64,000 nt of DNA from Dinoroseobacter sp039192165 (GCA_039192165.1 JBCCXD010000002.1:186001-250000), one strand, 5' to 3'; counted from the stretch's first letter, positions 26,314-35,606 are shown. Notes: generated by a model not told the origin, from the sequence alone. A program made the numbers and translations.

Positions 26314-28178
26314 TACACACCCTGCCTCTGCTTGACGCGCGTCGCTTCCCACTCGGCGTGCTTTTCACGCACATTTGCGTTCTCAGAAACCTGCGGTGTT
26401 CCGACCTCCCACCAGGTGTGTCCTTGCGTTGTCCAGCCGTCATAGGGATCGACTTGCATAACAATAATGCTGGTTTTGTCCGAAGCTTTGGCGCGTTGAA
26501 ACGCTGCGCCGAGTTCGGCCGGATTGGCTACGGTTTCAGCGTTCGCACCCATCGCGCGCGCATGGCTTTCAAAATCCACTGCAAACGGTTCGGGAACGGT
26601 TGGGCAGTCTTTGATCAGGTTGTTAAAGCTCTCGTTTCCGGTGTTTTTCTGCAGTTTGTTGATAACTGCAAAGCCGCCATTATCGAGCACAAGGATGATG
26701 AGCTTCTTCTGCGTAAGCACAGACGAGTAAATATCCGAGTTCATCAACAGGTAACTGCCGTCTCCGGTGAAAACGATGGTGTCCTGACCAGGCTCGGCTT
26801 CCGACTGTGCGATGCGCGCGCCCCATCCACCTGCGATCTCGTAGCCCATGCAGGAAAAGCCGAACTCAACGTCTACGGTTCCGATATCCAGCGTACGCCA
26901 ATTTGCTGTGACCTCAGCCGGTAAGCCTCCGGCCGCTGCTACGACGCGGTCGCGCGGGTCACATAGTGCGTTTACCACGCCAATCGCTTGCGCATAGGAA
27001 TTTGGACGGTTCCCGTGCGCCACGTTGTCTGCAACATAAGCGTTCCAGGTCTTGCGCTCTGACTGCGCCTCCTTGGTCCATGCGTGCGGGGCGCGATAGT
27101 CTCCAAGCGCTGCGTCCAAGGCGCCAAGTGCCAGCTTTGCGTCGCCCACCACCGGGTGCGACAAGTGTTTCATGGCGTCGTGGCGGCCAACATTCATTCC
27201 GATGAACTTGGCGTCTTTGGCAAAGGCGGTCCACGACCCGGTTGTGAAATCCTGCAAGCGGGTGCCCACAGCAAGGATTACGTCGGCCCTTTCGCTGATA
27301 GCATTCGCGCTGTCCGAGCCTGTAACGCCGATTGGGCCGATATTCAGTGCGTGGGAGTCGAGCAGGTTAGCGCGTCCTGCGATTGTCTCAACCACGGGGA
27401 TGCCGCGCGCATCGGCAAAAGCTGTCAGTTCTGCGACAGCACCGGAATACTGCACGCCGCCGCCGGCGATGATCATCGGGCGCTCTGCGCGGATCAAAAG
27501 GGAGGCGGCATCAGCAATCTCGCCGGTATCTGGGGTTTGCCGTCTGATGCGGTGTATACGCTTCGCAAAAAACTCAAGAGGATAGTCATACGTCCAGCCC
27601 TGTACGTCTTGCGGCAGGCCAAGAAATGCAGGTCCGCAATCGGCAGGGTCTAACATCGTCGCAAGCGCGGCTGGTAGCGACTGAATAATCTGTGCGGGAT
27701 GCGTGATCCTGTCCCAGTAGCGGGTCACTGGCTTGAATGCGTCGTTGACACCCAGTGTCGGGTTGCCGAAGTGTTCAAGTTGCTGAAGGACGGGGTCCGG
27801 CAACCGGGTCAGAAACGCATCACCACACAGCATCAGCATCGGTAGCCTATTGGCATGCGCAAGCGCCGAGGCCGTCAGAAGATTGGCCGTGCCAGGTCCT
27901 GCGCTCGCGGTGCAAAACATGATCCGCTTGCGAAGGTGGTACTTGGCATAGGCGGCCGCCGCAAAACCCATGCTCTGCTCATTCTGTCCGCGATATAGCG
28001 GTAGAATGTCTTGCACAGGATAAAGCGCCTCGCCGAGGCAGGGCACATTGCCATGTCCGAAAATGCCGAAGCCACCTCCGAAAATGCGGGTTTCAACGCC
28101 GTCGATCTCGATCATTTGGTTGACCAGATACCGCACGATCGCCTGGGCTGTTGTCAGCCTGACCGTAGTCGCTGCCAT
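26313..28178 (-). CDS. iolD: 3D-trihydroxycyclohexane-1,2-dione hydrolase IolD
   Basis: A 621-residue thiamine diphosphate enzyme of the acetolactate synthase superfamily that opens the inositol-derived ring to 5-deoxy-glucuronate. The N-terminal Pyr domain carries the catalytic Glu in YRGQNEQSMGFAAAAYAK. The C-terminal PP domain has FTGDGSYLLMNSDIYSSV...LVLDNGG. The characteristic IolD segment IFGGGFGIFGHGNVPCLGEAL is present near residue 33. It is first in the minus-strand operon, reading from the divergent promoter that holds a LacI-type operator. Confidence 0.94.
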   Translation of the reverse strand: MAATTVRLTTAQAIVRYLVNQMIEIDGVETRIFGGGFGIFGHGNVPCLGEALYPVQDILPLYRGQNEQSMGFAAAAYAKYHLRKRIMFCTASAGPGTANLLTASALAHANRLPMLMLCGDAFLTRLPDPVLQQLEHFGNPTLGVNDAFKPVTRYWDRITHPAQIIQSLPAALATMLDPADCGPAFLGLPQDVQGWTYDYPLEFFAKRIHRIRRQTPDTGEIADAASLLIRAERPMIIAGGGVQYSGAVAELTAFADARGIPVVETIAGRANLLDSHALNIGPIGVTGSDSANAISERADVILAVGTRLQDFTTGSWTAFAKDAKFIGMNVGRHDAMKHLSHPVVGDAKLALGALDAALGDYRAPHAWTKEAQSERKTWNAYVADNVAHGNRPNSYAQAIGVVNALCDPRDRVVAAAGGLPAEVTANWRTLDIGTVDVEFGFSCMGYEIAGGWGARIAQSEAEPGQDTIVFTGDGSYLLMNSDIYSSVLTQKKLIILVLDNGGFAVINKLQKNTGNESFNNLIKDCPTVPEPFAVDFESHARAMGANAETVANPAELGAAFQRAKASDKTSIIVMQVDPYDGWTTQGHTWWEVGTPQVSENANVREKHAEWEATRVKQRQGV

Positions 28179-28261
28179 GGTTCTGCATCCTCCCTGCGCG
28201 CCGAATGTTTCCGCTGCCCTCGATTGACAGTTGCGGAGCGCCCGGTCTCAGGATACGAATT

Positions 28262-28277
28262 TTGCAACCGGTTGCAA
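28262..28277. promoter_or_regulatory. LacI-type operator between iolD and the divergent oxidoreductase operon
   Basis: Perfect 16-bp palindrome TTGCAACCGGTTGCAA with the central CG step typical of LacI-family sites. It lies 84 bases before iolD and 25 bases before the divergent gene. The same 16 bases occur at 32559, beside the lacI-type gene. Confidence 0.88.
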
Positions 28278-28302
28278 CAGGGTGATGATTGGGGGGTGCA
28301 TC

Positions 28303-29418
28303 GTGACCGAAATCGGGATCGGATTGATCGGTGGAGGCTATATGGGCAAGGCCCATGCAGTCGCTATGGCGGCTGTTGGCGCGGTTTTCGATACCACGCT
28401 GCGCCCCCGTCTACAGATGATCGCAGCCTCCAGCCCCGAGTCGGCGGACGGCTACCGCAGGGCATTCGGTTTTGCCCGCGCGGCATCTGACTGGCGGGAA
28501 CTTGTCACAGACCCGGGGGTGGAGGCTATCGTAATTGCCTCGCCGCAAGCGACCCACCGCGCGATTGCAGAAGCGGCGTTCGCTGTCGGAAAACCCGTCT
28601 TCTGTGAAAAGCCGCTGGGCGCGTCGCTGGAGGATGCCGAGGCGATGGTTGCCGCTGCGCAAGATGCGGGCGTGGCCAATATGATCGGGTTCAACTATGT
28701 CCGCACACCGGCCACTCAGTTCGTGCGGAAGCTGCTTGCTGAGAAAGCGATTGGGGAGCTGACCTGGTTCCGTGGGGAGCATACTGAGGATTTTCTGGCG
28801 GATCCCGATATCCCTGCGAACTGGCGGACAACCGGGCGCGCCAACGGAACAATGGGGGATCTTGCCCCCCACATGATCAATTGTGCTCTTGCTCTGATGG
28901 GGCCAATCGGAGCTCTGTCGGCTCAGATAGAGACATTGCATGCGACCCGTCCGGGACCGAATGGTCCTGTGTCGGTAGACAATGATGACCAAGCACAGAT
29001 GATGGTCCGCTTTCAGAGCGGAGTAGTGGGGCATCTTTATTTCAGCCGGGCCGCCACAGGGCGGAAGATGGGCTATGCCTACGAGATACATGGGACAAAC
29101 GGAGCAATCCGGTTCGACCAGGAAGACCAGAATGCCGTCTGGCTTTACAAGGCTGACGGGTCTCAGGCCACACGCGGGTTCACAAAGGTTCTGACGGGGC
29201 CGGCGCACCCCGATTACCTGCCATTCTGCCAGGGGCCAGGGCATGGCACCGGGTATCAGGATCAGATCATCATCGAAGCGCGAGACTTCCTCCAGGCCAT
29301 CGCAACAGGAAAGCCCGTCTGGCCGACATTCCGCGACGGTCTTGCTGTCTCACGTGTTATTGACACTGCCTTTACTTCGGCAGAAACGGGCCGCTGGCTG
29401 TCTGTGCCGCAAACTTGA
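28303..29418 (+). CDS. Gfo/Idh/MocA-family oxidoreductase (inositol or related polyol dehydrogenase)
   Basis: A 371-residue NAD(P)-dependent oxidoreductase. The Rossmann motif is IGLIGGGYMGKAHA and the cofactor-site motif is FCEKPLGASL. TMGDLAPHMINCALALMG carries the catalytic D-x3-H region. A GTG start at 28303 behind a six-G tract is chosen; an in-frame ATG at 28285 would add six residues and sit eight bases from the operator. It heads an operon with an IolE-like gene and another oxidoreductase. The substrate may be a different inositol isomer from that of the 22649 enzyme. Confidence 0.8.
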   Translation: MTEIGIGLIGGGYMGKAHAVAMAAVGAVFDTTLRPRLQMIAASSPESADGYRRAFGFARAASDWRELVTDPGVEAIVIASPQATHRAIAEAAFAVGKPVFCEKPLGASLEDAEAMVAAAQDAGVANMIGFNYVRTPATQFVRKLLAEKAIGELTWFRGEHTEDFLADPDIPANWRTTGRANGTMGDLAPHMINCALALMGPIGALSAQIETLHATRPGPNGPVSVDNDDQAQMMVRFQSGVVGHLYFSRAATGRKMGYAYEIHGTNGAIRFDQEDQNAVWLYKADGSQATRGFTKVLTGPAHPDYLPFCQGPGHGTGYQDQIIIEARDFLQAIATGKPVWPTFRDGLAVSRVIDTAFTSAETGRWLSVPQT

Positions 29419-29432
29419 GAGGATCTCAGGAA

Positions 29433-30326
29433 ATGACCATTCGCATCGGCAATGCGCCCTGTTCCTGGGGCGTAGAATTCGCGGACGATCCGCGCAATCC
29501 GACTTGGCGTACTGTACTCCGGGAATGCGCTGCAGCAGGGTACAAGGGAATTGAGCTTGGCCCGGTGGGATTCATGCCCGAAGACCCTGCGGCTCTTGCA
29601 GATGCCCTAGAAGAAAATGATCTGGAACTGATTGGTGGAGTGGTCTTCCGCGCCTTTCATGACCCTGATCAATGGGAAGATGTGCTGGACGGAGCAGTGC
29701 GCACCTGTAAAGCGCTCTCTGCGCATGGCGCTCAGCACCTGGTGCTGATTGACTCTATTTCTCCGCGCCGGGCGCCTACTGCGGGCCGCGTCGATGCGGC
29801 TGAGCAGATGGCGGCGGATGAGTGGGCCGCATATCGAGACCGTATTGCACATGTCTCGCGTATTGGGGCGGAAGAGTACGGACTGACCGTCGGCATCCAT
29901 GCCCATGCCGCCGGGTTCATGGATTTCGAGCCTGAGCTTGAGCGGCTGCTCGGCGAGGTGGACGAGAGTATCCTAAAAATCTGTTTTGATACCGGGCACC
30001 ACTCGTACGCAGGGTTTGATCCTGTTGCCTTCATGCAGCGTCATATCGGACGGATATCATACATGCATTTCAAAGACATCGATCCTTTGGTTAAGGCTGA
30101 TGTAATTGCCAAGGGCACAGGCTTCTACGATGCTTGCGGGCAAGGGATTTTTTGTAATCTCGGCCAGGGTGACGTGAACTTCCCGGCAGTCCGTCAGATC
30201 CTACTCGACGCCGGGTTTGAGGGCTGGTGCACCGTTGAACAAGACTGCGATCCGACCCTCGATGTCAGTCCGGTCGATGACGCCAGGGCGAACCGCGAAT
30301 ACCTAGAGTCCATTGGGTTCAAGTAA
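29433..30326 (+). CDS. iolE: IolE-like sugar phosphate isomerase/inosose dehydratase
   Basis: A 297-residue TIM-barrel protein of the xylose-isomerase-like family that includes 2-keto-myo-inositol dehydratase. It begins MTIRIGNAPCSWGVEF, the typical IolE start (NAPCSWG), and has metal-ligand segments IHAHAAGFM, CFDTGHHSYAG and SYMHFKDIDP, with EQDCDP near the C-terminus. It would dehydrate the IolG product to the diketone used by IolD. It lies 14 bases after the first oxidoreductase. No other iolE is in the window, which supports the call. Confidence 0.84.
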   Translation: MTIRIGNAPCSWGVEFADDPRNPTWRTVLRECAAAGYKGIELGPVGFMPEDPAALADALEENDLELIGGVVFRAFHDPDQWEDVLDGAVRTCKALSAHGAQHLVLIDSISPRRAPTAGRVDAAEQMAADEWAAYRDRIAHVSRIGAEEYGLTVGIHAHAAGFMDFEPELERLLGEVDESILKICFDTGHHSYAGFDPVAFMQRHIGRISYMHFKDIDPLVKADVIAKGTGFYDACGQGIFCNLGQGDVNFPAVRQILLDAGFEGWCTVEQDCDPTLDVSPVDDARANREYLESIGFK

Positions 30327-30336
30327 GGAGGCCGGC

Positions 30337-31473
30337 ATGACAAAACTAAATTGGGGCCTTATTGGAGGTGGGCAAGGCAGCCAAATCGGGCCTGCGCACC
30401 GTTTAGGTGCCCACGCTGACGGGCATTTTCTGCTGTCTGCCGGGGCCCTGGACGCTGATGCCTCGAAAGGCAAAGCCTATGCACAAACGCTTGGTGTGCC
30501 CGCGGATCGGGCATACGGCGATTGGCGCGAAATGCTTGAGGCGGAGCGCGGACGCGACAACCGGCTTGATCTCGTAACTGTGGCCACGCCGAACGCCACC
30601 CATTTCGAGATCGCAAAGGCTTTTCTGGAGGCAGGTTTCAACGTGCTGTGCGAAAAACCCATGACCATGACGATCGAGGAGGGTGAAGAAATTGTTCGGG
30701 TGGCCGAAACCAGTGGCAAGATCTGCGCCGTAAATTACTGTTACTCCGCATACCCAATGGTCCGCGAGATGCGCAATATCGTGGCGACTGGTGGGATCGG
30801 CAAGGTGCGTGTCGTTGTCGCCAATTTCAGCCATGGGCATCACGGCGATGCCACCGATGCCGACAATCCGCGCGTGCGTTGGCGTTATGATCCGGCCATG
30901 GCTGGCGTCTCCGGACAGTTTGCCGATTGCGGCATTCACGCGTTGCACATGGCCAGCTTTATTGCCGGCGACGAGGTTCAAAGCCTGTCGGCCGATTTTG
31001 CGTCCACCATCCCCGGTCGGGAACTGGAGGACGACGCCATGGTTAATTTCCGTATGGAGCATGGGACCGTTGGGAGGCTTTGGTCTTCGTCCGTAGCGAT
31101 CGGGCGCCAGCACGGGTTTGACATTCAGGTCTTTGGCGAAACCGGAGGTATGCGCTGGGCTTCAGAGCAGCCAAATCAGGTCTTCTATACGCCAGTCGGT
31201 GGACGCACAGAGATAATTGAAAAGGGCGAAGCGGGGCTGTCCAGTGAGGCCGATCGATTGAGCCGAGTTGCGATTGCGCATCCGGAGGGTTTTCCGCTTG
31301 CCGTCGCAAATATTTATGTGGACTTAGCGGCCGCAATTCGTGGCGAGGCGGGCGGAGCCTTGCCGACCGCCACGGACGGGTTGAGGTCGATGGCTGCGGT
31401 TTATGCGGCGGTCGACTCGGCCAAGCAAAACGGCGCCTGGGTCGATGCACGTCCACCGATGTTCCGAACCTAA
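30337..31473 (+). CDS. Gfo/Idh/MocA-family oxidoreductase (third in the island)
   Basis: A 378-residue NAD(P)-dependent oxidoreductase with Rossmann segment WGLIGGGQGSQIGPAHRLG, cofactor motif LCEKPMTMTIEEGEE and a catalytic region GQFADCGIHALHMASF. The longer spacing in the glycine motif (GGGQGSQIG) places it in a different subgroup from the other two enzymes. AAGGAGG stands six bases before its ATG. It ends in an overlap with the convergent lacI-type gene. It may epimerise or oxidise another inositol isomer. Confidence 0.8.
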   Translation: MTKLNWGLIGGGQGSQIGPAHRLGAHADGHFLLSAGALDADASKGKAYAQTLGVPADRAYGDWREMLEAERGRDNRLDLVTVATPNATHFEIAKAFLEAGFNVLCEKPMTMTIEEGEEIVRVAETSGKICAVNYCYSAYPMVREMRNIVATGGIGKVRVVVANFSHGHHGDATDADNPRVRWRYDPAMAGVSGQFADCGIHALHMASFIAGDEVQSLSADFASTIPGRELEDDAMVNFRMEHGTVGRLWSSSVAIGRQHGFDIQVFGETGGMRWASEQPNQVFYTPVGGRTEIIEKGEAGLSSEADRLSRVAIAHPEGFPLAVANIYVDLAAAIRGEAGGALPTATDGLRSMAAVYAAVDSAKQNGAWVDARPPMFRT

Positions 31474-32477
31474 GCTGACGCTTTAAGCGGCCTTAACGTG
31501 TGCCGTTCGATCAGCCGGCAGGGGAAAAGTCGCGTCTCGGGATGGCGGTGTGGCTCTTCAATTGTTCCAACTACTAAATCGATAGACGCGCCGATAATTT
31601 CAGAGATCGGCTGGCGAATGGTGGTCAGCTCGATGTTCTGCCAGCTCGCCATTTCCATGTCATTCAACCCGATCAATCCGACATCGTCAGGAACGCTCAG
31701 CCCTGCATCGTTTGCAGCACTCAATGCTCCAATCGCAATTACATCATCTCCGCAGAAATAGGCTTCGGCGTGGTTCGACATCAGTTGTTTCGTCATCTCA
31801 ACGCGTCCTGCATCAAATGAGTAAGCCGATGCGTAGCTGACAGAAACATCAATCTCAGGGTGCTCACTCAGTGCGCTTAAAAAGCCCATGGCGCGATCTT
31901 GAGTCGAGGTTGCTTTTTCTGGTCCGCCAAGAAAAGCAACTTTCCTATATCCCCGCGCGATAAGGCCCTCCGCCGCCATCCGACCGCAAGCAACGTTGTC
32001 GATTCCGACCACATGAACGTGCGGTGAAGACGTGTAACGTCCGAAGGAATGAACTACCGGCACACCCGCATCTTTGAACGCTTCTGCGAAGCTTGGAGGC
32101 AGTGTGGATGAGGCGACGAGGACGCCGTCTACAGAGTATTGCCTGAGCATTCGGATTGAGCTCACCGGGTCTGTCTCTTCGCTGAGATTTACGAGCAGTG
32201 GGCGCAACCCGCGATCCTGAAGACCACGTGTGAAAAGATCAAACACCTCTAGAAAGAGTGGGTTATGGAAGTTGTTGGACACAAGTCCGATGAGCTTGGT
32301 GCGCCCGGTGGTGAGGCTGGAAGCAAGCGCGTTGGGGCTGTAGCCGAGCTCTGCAGCTGCACGTTCGACTTTCGATCTGGTCTTGTCGGAGACCGAGGCG
32401 CCCTCGGTGAATGTGCGTGATACGGCGGAGCGTGAAACGCCCGCCTTTTCTGCTACATCCTTCAGGGTTATCGCCAT
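31470..32477 (-). CDS. LacI-family transcriptional repressor of the inositol island
   Basis: A 335-residue LacI/GalR regulator. The N-terminal DNA-binding domain reads MAITLKDVAEKAGVSRSAVSRTF...PNALASSLTTGRT (residues 1-60), including the hinge-helix region. The periplasmic-binding-like effector domain follows (IGLVSNNFHNPLFLEVF, VVGIDNVACGRMAAEGLIARG). It is divergent from the sugar importer. The palindrome at 32559 lies between them and an identical one stands at 28262, so it probably represses itself and all inositol operons. The inducer is unknown. Confidence 0.9.
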   Translation of the reverse strand: MAITLKDVAEKAGVSRSAVSRTFTEGASVSDKTRSKVERAAAELGYSPNALASSLTTGRTKLIGLVSNNFHNPLFLEVFDLFTRGLQDRGLRPLLVNLSEETDPVSSIRMLRQYSVDGVLVASSTLPPSFAEAFKDAGVPVVHSFGRYTSSPHVHVVGIDNVACGRMAAEGLIARGYRKVAFLGGPEKATSTQDRAMGFLSALSEHPEIDVSVSYASAYSFDAGRVEMTKQLMSNHAEAYFCGDDVIAIGALSAANDAGLSVPDDVGLIGLNDMEMASWQNIELTTIRQPISEIIGASIDLVVGTIEEPHRHPETRLFPCRLIERHTLRPLKASA

Positions 32478-32558
32478 TGTCGTCTCTATTCATCGGGTGC
32501 AGAGGGAGGGATCTCCTGTCCGCTGCCTGACCGACAGGATCGGTCTTCCTGAAAAAAA

Positions 32559-32574
32559 TTGCAACCGGTTGCAA
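32559..32574. promoter_or_regulatory. LacI-type operator between the repressor gene and the sugar importer operon
   Basis: Perfect palindrome TTGCAACCGGTTGCAA, identical over all 16 bases to the one at 28262. It lies 82 bases before the repressor gene and 86 before the binding-protein gene, fitting autoregulation and repression of the importer. Confidence 0.88.
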
Positions 32575-32659
32575 AATGATCCGAACGGCGCTACCGTTTT
32601 TCGCAAGGCACATGGGCTCGGCCCTGGAACGGCCTTAAAAGAATTTTTGGGAGGAAGAC

Positions 32660-33607
32660 ATGAAATCTGTAATTGCATCCGTCGCTATTGGTGCAAGCGT
32701 TCTAGCGGCTCCGGTCGCTGCCATCGCCGACGGCCACGAGTCACTGAGCTATGTATTGGTCAGCCACGCGCCTGACAGCGACACGTGGTGGAACACCATT
32801 AAAAACGGAATTGCGCTTGCCGGCGAGCAGATGGGGGTCGAGGTCGAGTATCGGAACCCGCCAACTGGTGATATCGCCGATATGGCGCGGATCATTGAAC
32901 AGGCAGCGGCTTCTGCACCTGATGGTATCATCACCACCCTCGCGGACTTTGACGTTCTGAAGGGGCCGATCATGAACGCGGTCGATCAGGGTATCGACGT
33001 GATCATTATGAACACAGGCACCCCGGATCAGGCACGTGAAGTTGGCGCGCTGATGTATGTCGGTCAGCCCGAATACGACGCTGGTTTCGCAGCCGGTCTG
33101 CGGGCCAAGGGCGAAGGCGTTACGCAGTTCCTTTGCGTGAACCATGCTATCCAGCAGCCTACCGTTGGCGAGCGCTGCCGTGGCTATGCGGATGGCCTTG
33201 GGATCGAGCTGGGCGACGCCATGATGGACTCCGGGACCGACCCTGCTGAGATTAAGAACAAGGTGATGGCATATCTTTCAGCCAACGAAAGCGTTGACGG
33301 TATCCTGACCCTTGGACCTGTGTCGGCTGACCCGACCATTGCCGCGCTGAACGAAATGGGTCTCTCCGGCGAAATCCACTTTGGCACCTTCGATCTCGGA
33401 GAAGAGATCGTCAAAGGTATCAAGGATGGCACAATCAACTGGGGTATCGACCAGCAGCCGTTCCTGCAGGCGTATATGCCAGTGGTTATTCTCACGAACT
33501 GGGACCGGTATGGCGTACTTCCGGGGAACAACCTGAACTCAGGCCCCGGCTTTGTGACCGCCTCTGGCCTCGAGAAAGTCGAAGCTTTCGCGGGCGAGTT
33601 CCGCTAA
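32660..33607 (+). CDS. Sugar ABC transporter substrate-binding protein (CUT2 type)
   Basis: A 315-residue type I periplasmic binding protein of the ribose/inositol (RbsB/IbpA) kind. The signal peptide is MKSVIASVAIGASVLAAPVAAIA. The mature part has YVLVSHAPDSDTWWNTIKNGIALAGEQMGV, then IITTLADFDVLKGPI and DQQPFLQAYMPV, the typical C-terminal block. GGGAGGA precedes the ATG. First gene of the importer operon controlled by the operator at 32559. Inositol or an inositol derivative is the likely ligand from context. Confidence 0.9.
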   Translation: MKSVIASVAIGASVLAAPVAAIADGHESLSYVLVSHAPDSDTWWNTIKNGIALAGEQMGVEVEYRNPPTGDIADMARIIEQAAASAPDGIITTLADFDVLKGPIMNAVDQGIDVIIMNTGTPDQAREVGALMYVGQPEYDAGFAAGLRAKGEGVTQFLCVNHAIQQPTVGERCRGYADGLGIELGDAMMDSGTDPAEIKNKVMAYLSANESVDGILTLGPVSADPTIAALNEMGLSGEIHFGTFDLGEEIVKGIKDGTINWGIDQQPFLQAYMPVVILTNWDRYGVLPGNNLNSGPGFVTASGLEKVEAFAGEFR

Positions 33608-33615
33608 TCCTTCCA

Positions 33616-33648
33616 CCGGGGCGCCGCTGACGAAAGCTGGCGCCCCGG
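33616..33648 (+). terminator. Intercistronic hairpin between binding-protein and permease genes
   Basis: CCGGGGCGCC and its exact complement GGCGCCCCGG flank a 13-base loop, followed by CTTTATT, nine bases after the binding-protein stop. It probably stabilises or partly terminates the message so that the binding protein is made in excess. Confidence 0.75.
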
Positions 33649-33686
33649 CTTTATTGCATCCTGCAAAAAATACCGGAGGACCCGAG

Positions 33687-34802
33687 ATGGCTGATGCGGC
33701 CGCAACCGGGGACGAACGGGTCAAAGAGATCCCTGCATGGCGTCGCGCGCTTATCCGCCCAGAACTGGGTGGGATGTGCGGCACCGTTATCGTCTTCGCA
33801 TTCTTTCTTCTGACCGCTTTTGATAGTGGTATGTTCGCGCCTCAGGGCATCATGAACTGGACCGTCGTCTCAGCCCAATTCATGATTATCGCAGTAGGGG
33901 CCTGTCTTCTTATGATCGCCGGCGAGTTTGATCTGAGCGTCGGCTCAATGATCGGCTTTGCCGGCATGATGATCGCCGTGTTCGGGGTGGTGCTTGGGTG
34001 GCCGATGTGGATGGCTATTCTGATCACATTCGCCATGTGCATCGCCATCGGCGCCGTGAATGGTTTCATCGTTATCCGAACCGGGCTGCCGAGTTTTATT
34101 GTGACCCTGGCTTTCCTTTTCATTCTGCGCGGGTTCACGATCTACATTCCTCAAACGATCGAAAGCAAAACCATCATCGGTGGAATCCGAGACGCCGCTG
34201 AGGGCGATTGGCTCGCCCCGGTCTTCGGTGGAAAGATCGGGCAGGGGCTGTTCCAGTGGATGGGCGAAGTGGGGATGATCGAAACGTTTTCCCGCGGAAA
34301 CCGCGCCGGGCAGCCTGTGATTGACGGTCTGCCGATGCTGGTTGTTTGGGCCATCATTCTGATCGTCTTCGGGCATCTGCTTCTTACACGAACGCGGTTC
34401 GGCAACTGGATCTTCGCATCGGGTGGAGACGCCGAAGCAGCACGGAACTCAGGGGTGCCCGTGAACAAGGTCAAAGTAATGATGTTCATGTTCACGGCCT
34501 TCTGCGCAACGGTCTTTGCTTTGTGCCAGGTGATGGAGTTTGGATCTGCCGGCGCAGACCGTGGGCTTCTGAAGGAATTCGAAGCGATCATCGCAGTTGT
34601 AATCGGTGGGGCGCTTCTGACCGGTGGATATGGGTCTGTGATCGGCGCAGCACTCGGCGCGCTGATCTTTGGTGTGGTTCAGCAGGGTCTTTTCTTCGCC
34701 GGCGTTGAATCGAGCCTCTTCCGGGTATTCCTCGGGGTCATCCTGCTCGGCGCGGTGGTGCTGAATACCTACATTCGGCGCATGATTACGGGGGAGCGTT
34801 AA
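33687..34802 (+). CDS. Sugar ABC transporter permease (CUT2/RbsC type)
   Basis: A 371-residue inner-membrane permease. Family blocks are CLLMIAGEFDLSVGSMIGFAGM near residue 75, FIVIRTGLPSFIVTLAFLFILRG and FASGGDAEAARNSGVPVNKVK, which is the EAA-type loop. VVIGGALLTGGYGSVIGAALGALIFG closes the core. The start at 33687 follows GGAGGACC; the frame is open to 33654, inside the hairpin region. The next gene, the ATPase, begins one base after its stop. Confidence 0.91.
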   Translation: MADAAATGDERVKEIPAWRRALIRPELGGMCGTVIVFAFFLLTAFDSGMFAPQGIMNWTVVSAQFMIIAVGACLLMIAGEFDLSVGSMIGFAGMMIAVFGVVLGWPMWMAILITFAMCIAIGAVNGFIVIRTGLPSFIVTLAFLFILRGFTIYIPQTIESKTIIGGIRDAAEGDWLAPVFGGKIGQGLFQWMGEVGMIETFSRGNRAGQPVIDGLPMLVVWAIILIVFGHLLLTRTRFGNWIFASGGDAEAARNSGVPVNKVKVMMFMFTAFCATVFALCQVMEFGSAGADRGLLKEFEAIIAVVIGGALLTGGYGSVIGAALGALIFGVVQQGLFFAGVESSLFRVFLGVILLGAVVLNTYIRRMITGER

Positions 34803-34803
34803 G

Positions 34804-35598
34804 ATGAATTCGCGAACCGAACATGCCCCTATCATCCAGATGAAGAACATCGAAAAGCACTTCGGGAGCGTGATCGCTCTCGCCGGTGTCTCAGTAGATG
34901 TCTTCCCGGGTGAGTGCCACTGTCTGCTCGGTGACAACGGCGCCGGAAAGTCGACGTTCATCAAGACAATGTCAGGGGTTCACAAGCCCACGAAAGGCGA
35001 GATTATTTTCGAAGGAGCACCGCTGAATTTCGATGATCCTCGGGATGCGATCGCGGCAGGGATCGCGACGGTGCACCAGCATCTGGCGATGATCCCATTG
35101 ATGTCGGTCAGCCGAAACTTCTTTATGGGCAATGAACCCACGAAGACGCGCTTCGGCATTCCGTTCTTCGACCATGAATATGCAGACCGCGTGACCATGG
35201 AAGAGATGAAGAAAATGGGCATCAACTTGCGCGGTCCGGATCAGGCCGTCGGGACCCTGTCAGGTGGTGAAAGGCAAACTGTTGCGATTTCGCGCGCTGT
35301 CCATTTTGGCGCGAAGGTGCTGATCCTGGACGAACCGACCTCGGCGCTTGGCGTGCGACAGACGTCGAATGTTCTTGCGACTATCGACCGGGTTCGAAAG
35401 CAAGGCATCGCGGTCGTATTCATCACGCACAATGTGCGCCATGCCATGGCGGTTGGGGACCGGTTCACGGTGCTGAATCGTGGACAGACGCTGGGAACTG
35501 CTCAGCGTGGTCAAATTACCCCGGACGAACTTCAGGACATGATGGCTGGTGGGCAGGAACTTGCGACGCTGGAAGGCTCGTTAGGCGGAACTGTTTGA
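34804..35598 (+). CDS. Sugar ABC transporter ATP-binding protein, single-domain form
   Basis: A 264-residue ATPase with Walker A GDNGAGKST, signature LSGGERQ and Walker B VLILDEPTSALG. It resembles the N-terminal half of RbsA-type double ATPases but has only one nucleotide-binding domain, so the working transporter should contain two copies. It is preceded by the permease and followed by a hairpin and then the dioxygenase gene. Confidence 0.91.
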   Translation: MNSRTEHAPIIQMKNIEKHFGSVIALAGVSVDVFPGECHCLLGDNGAGKSTFIKTMSGVHKPTKGEIIFEGAPLNFDDPRDAIAAGIATVHQHLAMIPLMSVSRNFFMGNEPTKTRFGIPFFDHEYADRVTMEEMKKMGINLRGPDQAVGTLSGGERQTVAISRAVHFGAKVLILDEPTSALGVRQTSNVLATIDRVRKQGIAVVFITHNVRHAMAVGDRFTVLNRGQTLGTAQRGQITPDELQDMMAGGQELATLEGSLGGTV

Positions 35599-35606
35599 AC
35601 TCATCC

